A stretch of DNA of 64,000 bases from positions 186,001-250,000 of the forward strand of contig NZ_NKFL01000007.1 of assembly GCF_002223055.1 (NCBI RefSeq). The letters run 5' to 3'. The stretch is from Burkholderia sp. HI2500 (lineage in GTDB: Bacteria; Pseudomonadota; Gammaproteobacteria; Burkholderiales; Burkholderiaceae). Below, one piece after another: positions 43,836-51,772 of this stretch (position 1 is the first letter of the stretch; the number at the start of each line of letters is the position of its first letter). The notes below the pieces were generated by a model that was not told the DNA's origin, did not search any database, and was given only the letters and a program-made list of their open reading frames with translations. The translations under genes and the position numbers were made by a program.

Positions 43836-45031
43836 GCGTCGCGGTTGGCGCGCAGCACCCCGACCGCGGCGCGCGAGGCGATCCACGCTTCGTTGGTCGG
43901 CTCGACGACAACCGTGACCGCGCTCGATGCGGACGACACGACCTGCGCATGGTCCGCGTTCGCGCCCACGTCGATGTCGATGCCGAGCCAGGCGAGCGCC
44001 GCGCAGATCCGCTCGCGCAACATGGCCGAGTGCTCGCCGATGCCGGCCGTGAAGACCAGCATGTCGAGGCCGCCGAGCAGCGCGACGAGCGCACCGGCTT
44101 CGCGCACGATGCGGTGGACGTAGAGTGTCAGCGCATCGCCGGCGAATGCATCACCGGCGGCTTCGCACGCCAGCAGCACGCGCGGATCGCCGGAAGCGCC
44201 CGACACGCCCTTGAGGCCCGACTCGTGATAGAGCATGTGGCCCAATGCGTCGGTGGACAGCTTGCCGGCCTCGAGCAGGTGCAGCACCACGCCGGGATCG
44301 AGGGTTCCGCAGCGCGTGCTCATCATCAGCCCGTCGAGCGCCGAGAAGCCCATCGTCGTCGCGACGCTGCGGCAGCCGCGCATCGCGCACAGGCTGGCAC
44401 CGCTGCCGAGATGGGCGGCGATCACGCGGCCGTGCGCACGCGCGCCGAACCGCTCGTCGAGCGCGACGGCCAGGTATTCGTACGACAGACCATGGAACCC
44501 GTAGCGGCGCACGCCCTGGTCGAACCATGCATGCGGCAGCGGCAGCAATTGCTCGGCGCGCGGCAGTGTGTGATGAAACGCGGTATCGAACACGGCCACC
44601 TGCGGCACGTCGGGAAACGCGTCGCGCAGCGCGTCGATCGCATCGAGGCAGTGCGGTTGATGCAACGGCGCGAGCGGCGTCAGCGTGCGAAGCGCGTCGA
44701 GCACCGCGTCGTCGACGACGACCGGGTCGACGTACCGGGCACCGCCATGCACGACACGGTGTGCAATGGCGCCGAGCGCGATATGCGGCAGCTGCACGCG
44801 GATCCACATCGCGACCTGCGCGAGCACCGCGCGGTATGGATCGCCCGTGCGCAGCGGCAGCGTGCCGCCCGGGGCGGCGTCGAAGCGGATCGACACGCCG
44901 TTGCCGGTTTCGATCGCTTCACCCTCGTGCAGCGGCCGCCGCGCGGGATTCCCGTGCGGCGGATACGCGAACACCGCGAATTTCACGCTCGACGAACCGG
45001 CATTGACGACGAGCAGCGCGAGCGTACGCAT
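43832..45031 (-). CDS. ackA: acetate kinase
   Basis: 399 residues, the normal length. Landmarks are LLVVNAGSSSVKFAVF (phosphate loop, residues 7-22), AHRVVHGGARY (active-site Arg), FDTAFHHTLP, YGFHGLSYEYL and AHLGSGASLCA. It catalyses acetyl phosphate + ADP to acetate + ATP. The start lies 8 bases after the stop of a universal stress gene, so it is co-transcribed with it. The partner phosphotransacetylase-type gene is on the other side of the same divergent FNR box. Together they would give ATP by substrate-level phosphorylation when oxygen runs out. Confidence 0.95.
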   Translation of the reverse strand: MRTLALLVVNAGSSSVKFAVFAYPPHGNPARRPLHEGEAIETGNGVSIRFDAAPGGTLPLRTGDPYRAVLAQVAMWIRVQLPHIALGAIAHRVVHGGARYVDPVVVDDAVLDALRTLTPLAPLHQPHCLDAIDALRDAFPDVPQVAVFDTAFHHTLPRAEQLLPLPHAWFDQGVRRYGFHGLSYEYLAVALDERFGARAHGRVIAAHLGSGASLCAMRGCRSVATTMGFSALDGLMMSTRCGTLDPGVVLHLLEAGKLSTDALGHMLYHESGLKGVSGASGDPRVLLACEAAGDAFAGDALTLYVHRIVREAGALVALLGGLDMLVFTAGIGEHSAMLRERICAALAWLGIDIDVGANADHAQVVSSASSAVTVVVEPTNEAWIASRAAVGVLRANRDA

Positions 45032-45039
45032 CGATCGAT

Positions 45040-45879
45040 TCAGTGCGACATCAGCACCGGGAGCGTCATCGACGCGAGCACAGTGCGCGTGGCGCCTCCC
45101 ATGATCAGTTCATGCCAGCGCGGATGCCCGTACGCGCCCATGACCAGCAGGTCGGAACCCGTTTCGTAAGCGCGCGACAGCAGCGTGTCGCCGACCGACG
45201 CGCCGGTACCGGTGTCGATATCGAGCACGTTCACGTCGCGCGCATGGCGCGCCAGCATCAGCGCGGCGTCGGCGGCCGGAATGCGTGTAGTCGCCGCTTC
45301 CGAATCGCCGTCGACCACGGCGACGACCGTCGTGCGCTTCGCATGCTCGAGAAACGGGAGCGCGTCGTGCGCGGCGCGGGCGGCTTCGCGGCTGCCGTCC
45401 CAGGCGACGAAGACCCGTTCGCCGATTGACGGGAATTCACCGGTGTACGGCCAGAACAGCACCGGCCGACCGGCGGACAACACGAGGTTCTCCGGAAACT
45501 GGTCGTCGATGTAGGTTTCGGGATCGTTCGGGTCGCTCTGGCCCGCAATCACGAGGTCGGCAAGACGGGCGGCACGCGGCACGGCCACATTCGCGCGCTC
45601 GTCCGCGCGAACCCAGGTGGCCGGCACTTTGGCCCGCGCGGTTTCCGCATGGAACAGGCGCTCCAGTGCGCCGAGCCGCTCGTCGCGTTGCTCGCGGTGC
45701 GCGCGGAAATAGTCTGCGGAACCGGCCATCACGTAGAACGAATGCGGCTCCGGCGTGTAGACCGCGAACAGCCCGGTGAGATGCGCACCGAAGCGCCGGG
45801 CAAGACGCAACGCCAACTCGAGACGCGAATGCGCGCGGGCGCTCGTATCGAGGTGTACGACCAGGCTTTTGTAGCTCAT
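45040..45879 (-). CDS. universal stress protein, tandem two-domain type
   Basis: 279 residues. It opens with MSYKSLVVHLDTSARAHSRLELAL and closes with [32 protein letters not shown], so it is a paralogue of the protein at 42429 (same length class and ends). The central linker contains NDPETYIDDQFPENLVLSAGRPVLFWPYTG. It is first in the unit with acetate kinase, 67 bases downstream of the shared FNR box. Confidence 0.92.
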   Translation of the reverse strand: MSYKSLVVHLDTSARAHSRLELALRLARRFGAHLTGLFAVYTPEPHSFYVMAGSADYFRAHREQRDERLGALERLFHAETARAKVPATWVRADERANVAVPRAARLADLVIAGQSDPNDPETYIDDQFPENLVLSAGRPVLFWPYTGEFPSIGERVFVAWDGSREAARAAHDALPFLEHAKRTTVVAVVDGDSEAATTRIPAADAALMLARHARDVNVLDIDTGTGASVGDTLLSRAYETGSDLLVMGAYGHPRWHELIMGGATRTVLASMTLPVLMSH

Positions 45880-45946
45880 CGGAATCGCTCCATCGACGGG
45901 TGATCCGCCAGTGCAATTCAGTCTACGAAGCAGGGTTTCCGCGTGC

Positions 45947-45960
45947 TTGACTCAGATCAA
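45947..45960. promoter_or_regulatory. FNR/ANR box, TTGACTCAGATCAA, between acetate kinase and PHB/Pta units
   Basis: A perfect TTGAC-N4-ATCAA box in the middle of the 153-base divergent gap: 67 bases from the stress gene start at 45879 and 72 bases from the gene at 46033. One box may switch both fermentation units. Confidence 0.82.
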
Positions 45961-46032
45961 CGGGTGCCGTGCGCCACGGCCGCACAGTGAAGTGGACGCC
46001 CATTCACCGACCGGATCGAAGGAGGGAAGACG

Positions 46033-46569
46033 ATGAGCCCCCAGGCTTTGACCACACCGAACGACGCTTGCCGCGCGGGTTGCGATCTCGCGTTGCGCAT
46101 GGCCGTGCTGGCTCGCGACTGGCAGCACGAATGGCACGCGCTGGCAGGGCGGCGCATCGAGCGGGACCGCGACGCGGTGCGCGGCCTGCAGCAGGCGCTG
46201 ACCGCGACGAACGAGTGGACGGCGTTCGGCGAGGCGGCCCGGCATGTGATGCGCGACTACACGATCGCGACCGTCGCGATCTGGCAGGACGCCACCGAGC
46301 TGTGCATGCGCGGGCAGTTCGAGAGCGCGAGTGCGTGGCGCACGTGGCTGCGCGATTACGGCACCGGCGCGCTGTCGCGCTACCAGACCGACTGGTGGCC
46401 CGATCTCGGGCGGCTGGCCGTGGTCAACGAGGCGAGCATGCCGTGGCGCGACTGGATGGCCGCGTTCGAGCTCGGCATCACGGAAACCGTCGACGCGGGC
46501 GACGGGGCCGCGGACGTCCGGCGTCTCGATGGCCGCCATGCGGCGCAGGAGCACGATCATGCGCGCTGA
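46033..46569 (+). CDS. putative phasin-like PHB-associated protein
   Basis: 178 residues, almost wholly helical, without signal or membrane segment: CRAGCDLALRMAVLARDWQHEWHALAGRRIERDRDAVRGLQ and YTIATVAIWQDATELCMRGQFE. Amphipathic helices and aromatic residues suit a granule-surface protein. Its position directly ahead of acetoacetyl-CoA reductase, overlapping it by 11 bases, supports a role in polyhydroxybutyrate metabolism. No Pfam phasin motif could be proven by eye, so the name is tentative. GGAGGG precedes the ATG. It is the first gene of the plus-strand unit under the 45947 box. Confidence 0.55.
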   Translation: MSPQALTTPNDACRAGCDLALRMAVLARDWQHEWHALAGRRIERDRDAVRGLQQALTATNEWTAFGEAARHVMRDYTIATVAIWQDATELCMRGQFESASAWRTWLRDYGTGALSRYQTDWWPDLGRLAVVNEASMPWRDWMAAFELGITETVDAGDGAADVRRLDGRHAAQEHDHAR

Positions 46570-47305
46570 GCGGGTTGCGTTCGTCACCGGCGGGATGGGC
46601 GGCCTCGGTGCCGCGATCAGCCGCCGCCTGCACGAGGCCGGCATGACGGTGGCGGTGTCGCACACCGAACGCAACGACCACGTCGCGACGTGGCTCACGC
46701 ACGAGCGCGAGGCGGGCCGCACGTTTCATGCGTACGAGGTCGACGTGGCCGACTACGACTCGTGCCAGCACTGCGCGGCACGCGTGCTGGCTGAATTCGG
46801 GCGCGTCGACGTGCTCGTCAACAACGCGGGCATCACGCACGATGCCACCTTCGTGAAGATGACCAAGAGCATGTGGGATGCGGTGCTGCGCACCAATCTC
46901 GACGGCCTGTTCAACATGACGAAGCCGTTCGTGCCCGGCATGATCGACGCCGGCTTCGGACGGATCGTGAACATCGGGTCCGTGAACGGGGAGCGCGGCG
47001 CGTACGGGCAGGCGAACTACGCGGCCGCGAAAGCCGGTATCCACGGTTTCACGAAGTCGCTGGCGCTCGAACTTGCGCGGCACGGCATCACGGTCAACAC
47101 GGTGGCCCCGGGCTACCTGGCCACCGCGATGCTCGAGTCGGTGCCGAAGGAAGTGCTCGACACGAAGATCCTGCCGCAGATTCCGGCCGGTCGCCTCGGC
47201 GACCCCGACGAAATCGCCGCGCTCGTCGCGTTCCTGTGTTCCGACGCGGGCGCCTTCGCAACCGGTGCGGAATTCGACATCAATGGCGGCATGTACTTGC
47301 GATGA
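46559..47305 (+). CDS. phaB: acetoacetyl-CoA reductase (PHB pathway)
   Basis: 248 residues of classical SDR. TGGMGGLG (residues about 10-17) is the NADPH loop, NNAGI is seen near 90, the catalytic Ser is in NIGSVNGERGAYGQANYAAAK, and Tyr and Lys are in the YxxxK of NYAAAKAG. The PhaB-specific stretches VAFVTGGMGGLGAAISRRL and FVKMTKSMWDAVLRTNLDGLFNMTK are clear. It reduces acetoacetyl-CoA to (R)-3-hydroxybutyryl-CoA, the PHB monomer, using NADPH. ATG 46559 has AGGAG before it. It overlaps both neighbours. Confidence 0.93.
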   Translation: MRAERVAFVTGGMGGLGAAISRRLHEAGMTVAVSHTERNDHVATWLTHEREAGRTFHAYEVDVADYDSCQHCAARVLAEFGRVDVLVNNAGITHDATFVKMTKSMWDAVLRTNLDGLFNMTKPFVPGMIDAGFGRIVNIGSVNGERGAYGQANYAAAKAGIHGFTKSLALELARHGITVNTVAPGYLATAMLESVPKEVLDTKILPQIPAGRLGDPDEIAALVAFLCSDAGAFATGAEFDINGGMYLR

Positions 47306-47706
47306 AAGCGTCCGTCATCCGCGCGCCGCTCGTGCGCGAATCGAGGCAGCCGTCGGATCGGAACGGGCAGACGCCCGACCGGCGCCAATGCACGGCGCCC
47401 GAGGCAACACCCGCTGAAAAATGGAACCGCGCCGTGCATGCCATCGTCGCCGCGATGACCTTCGGGCTGTCGCCCGTGTCGCTGGCGCTGGCCCTGCTCG
47501 ACTGGGGCGCTCACCTGGCGGTGTCGCCGGGCAAGTGCTTCGAACTCGCGACGCAGGCGTGGCTCGCGGCCGCGCCCGCGGTCGACGGATCGTGGTGGAC
47601 CTGCTGGCGCGACTGGCTGCATGCGCGCTCGTCGGGTGACGTGCCGGCCCGCGCGCCGGCCGCCGGGCTCGCGGCGGCGCCGGGCGCCTACGTGCTCCAG
47701 ACATGA
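47302..47706 (+). CDS. stand-alone PHB synthase N-terminal domain protein (PHBC_N)
   Basis: 134 residues. The middle, EKWNRAVHAIVAAMTFGLSPVSLALALLDWGAHLAVSPGKCFELA (about 40-85), resembles the short N-terminal domain of class I PHB synthases. The alpha/beta-hydrolase catalytic domain with its G-x-C-x-G lipase-like box is entirely absent, and the frame ends with a normal stop before the next gene. The start overlaps phaB and the end overlaps the phosphotransacetylase-type gene, each by 4 bases (ATGA). It may modulate synthase or mark the granule, or be a remnant of a full phaC. Confidence 0.7.
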   Translation: MKASVIRAPLVRESRQPSDRNGQTPDRRQCTAPEATPAEKWNRAVHAIVAAMTFGLSPVSLALALLDWGAHLAVSPGKCFELATQAWLAAAPAVDGSWWTCWRDWLHARSSGDVPARAPAAGLAAAPGAYVLQT

Positions 47707-48695
47707 ACGGGCATCGGCATCCGGATCCGTGCGGCGGCGCGTGCCTGCCCGGCCTGCTGCCGCGCGCGGACGGCGCATGGCCCGGGCTGATCGCGCGGGC
47801 ACGCAACGCAGCGCCGCTCGTCGTGGCCGTCGTGCATCCGTGCGATGCAACCAGTCTCGTCGCGCTGGCCGAACTCGCCGAGTCGCCGCTGGCGGCCGCG
47901 ATCGAGCCGCTGATCGTCGCGCCGCGGGACAAGGTGCTGCGTGTCGCGCACGATGCGGGCGTCGATCTGTCGTCGTGGACGATCGAGGACGTGCCGCACA
48001 GCCATGCGGCGGCGGCCCGCGCGGTGGAACTCGCGGCGGCGGGCCGTGCCGGCGCGCTGATGAAGGGCAGCCTGCATACGGACGAGCTGATGGGCGCGGT
48101 CGTCGCGGCCGAATCGGGGCTGCGCACCGACAAGCGCATGTCCCACTGTTTCCTGATCGAGGCACCGGCGTATCCGCGTCCGTTCATCCTGACCGACGCG
48201 GCGGTGAACATCGCGCCGGACCTCGCGCAGAAGGCGGCCATCACGCAGAACGCGATCGACGTCGCGCATGCGCTGGGCGTGGCGTGCCCGCGCGTGGCCG
48301 TGCTGTGCGCGGTCGAGACCGTCAATCCGGCGATGCGCTCGACGCTCGACGCGGCGGCGCTCGCGAAGATGGACGAGCGCGGCCAGCTTACCGGCGCGAT
48401 CGTCGACGGCCCGCTCGCGTTCGACAACGCGATCTCGCTGCGGGCGGCGCACGACAAGGGGATCGATTCGCCGGTCGCCGGCTGCGCCGACATCCTGGTC
48501 GTGCCCGATATCGAAGCGGGCAACCTGCTCGCGAAGCAGCTCGAATACCTGGGCGGCGCCGTCAGCGCGGGCATCGTCGTGGGCGCGCGCGTGCCGATCG
48601 TGCTGACGAGCCGCGCCGACGGCGCTGCCGTCCGGGTCGCGTCGTGCGCACTCGCGATGGTGCTGGCACAGGCGCGGCATGCGCCGCAGTCCTGA
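47703..48695 (+). CDS. phosphate acetyl/butyryltransferase (PTA_PTB family)
   Basis: 330 residues. The core resembles the PTA_PTB domain: GALMKGSLHTDELMGAV, RMSHCFLIEAPAYPRPFILTDAAVNIAPDL and the C-terminal GGAVSAGIVVGARVPIVLTSRAD. The reaction is acyl-CoA + phosphate to acyl phosphate + CoA. Proteins of this length usually match the C-terminal part of the bifunctional enoyl-CoA hydratase/phosphate acetyltransferase. Coupled to the previous gene by an ATGA overlap. It can feed acetate kinase encoded on the other side of the FNR box. Confidence 0.88.
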   Translation: MNGHRHPDPCGGACLPGLLPRADGAWPGLIARARNAAPLVVAVVHPCDATSLVALAELAESPLAAAIEPLIVAPRDKVLRVAHDAGVDLSSWTIEDVPHSHAAAARAVELAAAGRAGALMKGSLHTDELMGAVVAAESGLRTDKRMSHCFLIEAPAYPRPFILTDAAVNIAPDLAQKAAITQNAIDVAHALGVACPRVAVLCAVETVNPAMRSTLDAAALAKMDERGQLTGAIVDGPLAFDNAISLRAAHDKGIDSPVAGCADILVVPDIEAGNLLAKQLEYLGGAVSAGIVVGARVPIVLTSRADGAAVRVASCALAMVLAQARHAPQS

Positions 48696-48736
48696 TCAAC
48701 GTACCCGCAACCCTTTCTTTCGATGGAGGAACCCCG

Positions 48737-49777
48737 ATGAAAGCACTCGTCTACCACGGGCCCGGGCGCAAGGCGCTCGAGGAGCGGCCGATGCCGGAAC
48801 TGCAGTCGCCCACCGACGCGCTCGTGCGCGTGACGCGCACGACGATCTGCGGCACCGATCTGCACATTCTCAAGGGAGACGTACCGACTTGCGAACCCGG
48901 CCGCATTCTCGGCCACGAAGGGGTCGGGATCGTCGAGCAGGTCGGTACCGCCGTCGATGCGCTGAAGCCGGGCGATCATGTGCTGATTTCCTGCATTTCG
49001 TCGTGCGGCCGCTGCGAATATTGCCGGCGCGGCCTGTATTCGCATTGCACGACCGGCGGCTGGATCCTCGGCAACCGGATCGACGGCACGCAGGCCGAGT
49101 ACGTGCGCGTTCCGCATGCGCAGACGAGCCTCTACCGGATTCCGCCGGGCGCGGACGAGGAGGCGCTCGTGATGCTGTCGGACATCCTGCCGACCGGGTT
49201 CGAATGCGGCGTGCTGAACGGCAAGGTGCAGCCGGGCTGCTCGGTGGCGATTGTCGGCGCGGGCCCGATCGGGCTGGCGGCGCTGCTGACCGCGCAGTTC
49301 TACTCGCCCGCACAGATCATCATGATCGATCCGGACAGCAACCGGCTGGACGTGGCGCAGCGCTTCGGCGCGACCGATTGCATCGACGGCCGCACTGGCG
49401 ACCCGGTGGCGGAAGTGATGAAGCTGACCGACGGGGTCGGCGTCGATTGCGCGATCGAGGCGGTCGGGATTCCGGCGACGTTCGAGATGTGCACGTCACT
49501 GGTGGCGCCGGGCGGCGTGGTCGCGAACGTCGGCGTGCACGGGGTCAAGGCCGACCTGCACCTCGAGAAGCTGTGGGATCGCAACATCTCGATCACGACC
49601 CGGCTCGTCGACACGGTCAGCACACCGATGCTGCTGAAGACCGTGCGCGCCGGGCGCCTCGATCCGAAACGCCTGATCACGCATCGGTTCTCGCTCGACG
49701 ACGTCGAGCGCGCGTACGACACGTTCGGCCGCGCCGCGCAAACCCATGCGCTGAAGGTCATCATCGAAGTCGGTTGA
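48737..49777 (+). CDS. zinc-dependent alcohol dehydrogenase family protein (2)
   Basis: 346 residues of MDR fold. Catalytic zinc ligands are in TICGTDLHIL and GHEG, with structural zinc cysteines in CGRCEYCRRGLYSHC. The cofactor motif is AIVGAGPIGLAALLTAQFY, and MIDPDSNRLDVA (Asp after the strand) suggests NAD(H). Relatives handle isopropanol, threonine or butanediol. GGAGG precedes the ATG by 8 bases. It is the last gene of the unit with phaB and the phosphotransacetylase, so it may dispose of reductant from acetyl- or acetoacetyl-CoA-derived carbonyls. Confidence 0.9.
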   Translation: MKALVYHGPGRKALEERPMPELQSPTDALVRVTRTTICGTDLHILKGDVPTCEPGRILGHEGVGIVEQVGTAVDALKPGDHVLISCISSCGRCEYCRRGLYSHCTTGGWILGNRIDGTQAEYVRVPHAQTSLYRIPPGADEEALVMLSDILPTGFECGVLNGKVQPGCSVAIVGAGPIGLAALLTAQFYSPAQIIMIDPDSNRLDVAQRFGATDCIDGRTGDPVAEVMKLTDGVGVDCAIEAVGIPATFEMCTSLVAPGGVVANVGVHGVKADLHLEKLWDRNISITTRLVDTVSTPMLLKTVRAGRLDPKRLITHRFSLDDVERAYDTFGRAAQTHALKVIIEVG

Positions 49778-49794
49778 TGGCCGGGTAGCGCAGG

Positions 49795-49826
49795 GCGGGA
49801 ACCGGCAGGCGACACCCGGTTCCCGC
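49795..49826. terminator. bidirectional terminator between alcohol dehydrogenase and MBL-fold genes
   Basis: A perfect 11-bp stem (GCGGGAACCGG paired with CCGGTTCCCGC) with a 10-base loop, located between the convergent stops at 49777 and 49849. Confidence 0.65.
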
Positions 49827-49848
49827 CACCGCACGGCGGGTCACGCCG

Positions 49849-51252
49849 TCAGGAGGAAAGCGCGGCCGGCGCGTGCGTGTCGCCGGATTCGACCGCATCG
49901 AGATCGACGCACTGCGCATACACCGGCACCTCGCACGGCCAGTGCAGCCGCTCCGCGATGCGCCGCCGCATCGCATCGGCCGCGGCCGGCTCGCCATGCG
50001 TGACGAAGGTCCGCACGGGCGCGCGCTGCATCGTGCCGAGCCAGCGGAGGATCTCCTCGTAGTCGGCATGCGCGGAGAGCGTCGTGATCGAATCGACCTG
50101 CGCGCGCACGCGCACGTACTCGCCGTGGATCTTCAATGTCGGCTCGTGCGCGGCCAGCGCCGCGCCGCGCGTGCCGGCCGCCTGGTAGCCGACCAGCGCG
50201 ATCGTGTTGCGCGCATCGGGCGCGTAGCGGCTCAGGTGGTGCAGCACGCGGCCGCCCGTCGCCATCCCGCTGCCGGCGATGATGACCATCGGGCCATGAT
50301 GGTCGGCAATCGCTTTCGACTGCTCGACCGAGCGGATCATCGTGGCCGCATGGCCGAGCGCGTTCGCGTCGGAAGGCGTCAGCCGGTGTTCGAGGATATG
50401 GTGACGATAGATCTCGGTCACGTCGGTGGCCATCGGGCTGTCGACGAATACCGGCACGCGCGCCATCCGGCCGGACGCCTTCAGCCGCGCGATGTAGTGC
50501 AGGATTTCCTGCGCGCGGCCGACCGTGAAGCACGGCATCACGACCACGCCGCCGCGCGCGAAGGTCTTGTCGAACAGCGCGGCGAGTTCGTTCTCGGGGT
50601 CCGATTCCGGATGCAGGCGGTCGCCGTACGTCGATTCGACGACCAGGTAGTCCGCATGCGCGGGCGCCAGCGGCGGCTGCATGATCGGGTCGTGATAGCG
50701 GCCGAGGTCGCCCGAGAAGGCCAGCACCTTGTGATCCCAGTGCATCACGACGCTCGCCGCGCCGAGAATGTGGCCGGCCGGCAGCAGGCGGAACGCCAGC
50801 CCGCCGCCGAGCGCCGTGCATTCGTCGAACGCGACGGGCTTCAGCAGGTGCAGCGCGTGCTGCGCATCGTCCAGCGTGTAGAGCGGTTGTGCCGGATGAT
50901 GCTTCGAATAGCCGTGGCGGTTCGCGAAATCGGCTTCTTCCTCCTGCAGCCGCGCGCTGTCGCGCAGCATGATGTCGCAGAGTTCGGCCGTGGCCGCCGT
51001 GCAATACACCGGCCCGCGGAACCCTTCGCGCGCCAGCACCGGAAGATAGCCGGTATGGTCGATATGCGCGTGCGTGAGCACGACCGCGTCGAGCGTGTCG
51101 GGCGCGACCGGCAACGGGCTCCAGTTGCGCAGCCGCAGGTTCTTGGTGCCCTGGAACAGGCCGCAGTCGACCAGCACGCGCCGGTTGCCGTGCTCGACCA
51201 GGTATTTCGAGCCGGTCACGGTTTCGGTCGCACCGAGAAAAGTCAGTTTCAT
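49849..51252 (-). CDS. MBL-fold beta-CASP RNA-processing nuclease-like protein
   Basis: 467 residues. The metallo-beta-lactamase zinc motif is H61-x-H63-x-D65-H66 in LTHAHIDHTG; further His/Asp ligands are in LLPAGHILGAASV and FSGDLGRY. The beta-CASP insert and C-terminal RNA-specificity domain follow (MVIIAGSGMATGGRVLHHL and the TLSAHADYEEIL, FVTHGEPAAADAMRRRI end). The family includes CPSF-type endo/exonucleases that act on RNA. The ATG at 51252 starts the canonical MKLTFLGA; a longer frame to 51405 has no RBS. Transcribed away from the BON-FtsH unit with an FNR box at 51396. Confidence 0.92.
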   Translation of the reverse strand: MKLTFLGATETVTGSKYLVEHGNRRVLVDCGLFQGTKNLRLRNWSPLPVAPDTLDAVVLTHAHIDHTGYLPVLAREGFRGPVYCTAATAELCDIMLRDSARLQEEEADFANRHGYSKHHPAQPLYTLDDAQHALHLLKPVAFDECTALGGGLAFRLLPAGHILGAASVVMHWDHKVLAFSGDLGRYHDPIMQPPLAPAHADYLVVESTYGDRLHPESDPENELAALFDKTFARGGVVVMPCFTVGRAQEILHYIARLKASGRMARVPVFVDSPMATDVTEIYRHHILEHRLTPSDANALGHAATMIRSVEQSKAIADHHGPMVIIAGSGMATGGRVLHHLSRYAPDARNTIALVGYQAAGTRGAALAAHEPTLKIHGEYVRVRAQVDSITTLSAHADYEEILRWLGTMQRAPVRTFVTHGEPAAADAMRRRIAERLHWPCEVPVYAQCVDLDAVESGDTHAPAALSS

Positions 51253-51395
51253 GGATCGCCTCACGGGAGTGGACGGAGCAGTGAGTCGATTACAGCGCGG
51301 ATGCGCGCGAAGCGATTGATGGAAATCAGGGATTGCCGCATCCGTGCTCGGCTCGGCTCGGGCGAAGTTCGCCGTTCGGCCGTTGCGGCTCCGGG

Positions 51396-51409
51396 TTGAC
51401 GTCAATCAA
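51396..51409 (-). promoter_or_regulatory. FNR/ANR box, TTGACGTCAATCAA
   Basis: A perfect TTGAC-N4-ATCAA box, 144 bases upstream of the MBL-fold gene start and 364 bases upstream of the BON gene. Confidence 0.75.
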
Positions 51410-51597
51410 CGTCCGGGCAGGACGGCGGCACCGCCGCGTGTCAGCCCGCGTCGCTCCGGCCGTCGAGTGCGACGATCATCAGCAGCACGGGAACGTGAGG
51501 CCGGCGGTCAGCGCGGGGAACGTCGTGCTGTCACGCGCGGGGTGTCGCGGGTTTCGCCGCGTCCGGCGTCGTGATCGTGTCGCGCTTTGCCGCGCGG

Positions 51598-51611
51598 TTG
51601 ATTTGCATCAA
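51598..51611 (+). promoter_or_regulatory. FNR box, canonical TTGATTTGCATCAA
   Basis: The exact TTGAT-N4-ATCAA consensus, the best match in the window. It is 162 bases upstream of the BON gene and 69 bases ahead of a second box. Confidence 0.8.
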
Positions 51612-51666
51612 TGGACGCATCCGGCATTCGCGCACCCGGCGGCCACGGCCGCCGGCACGTCGTTGG

Positions 51667-51680
51667 TTGATCCTCGTCAA
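51667..51680 (+). promoter_or_regulatory. FNR/ANR box, TTGATCCTCGTCAA
   Basis: A TTGAT-N4-GTCAA box 92 bases before the BON gene at 51773, positioned for direct activation of the BON-FtsH unit. Together with the box at 51598 it makes a tandem pair. Confidence 0.8.
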
Positions 51681-51772
51681 GCCACTGCCGCCGTCGTGCG
51701 CGATGCTGAAGCCGGTGAAGCCCCGTACCGATCGCGAATGTCGCGACCGGTACGGGGCGACGGGAGACCGAC

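Larger units (their letters stand above)
51253..51772. other. divergent control region with three FNR boxes
   Basis: 520 bases between the MBL-fold gene (minus) and the BON-FtsH unit (plus). It contains three separate boxes and no supportable gene. It is the richest such control region in the window. Confidence 0.6.

Noticed and set aside
47315..49117. A 600-codon minus-strand frame opposite the PHB/Pta unit
   Set aside because: Shadow of genuine genes with ATGA overlaps on the plus strand.
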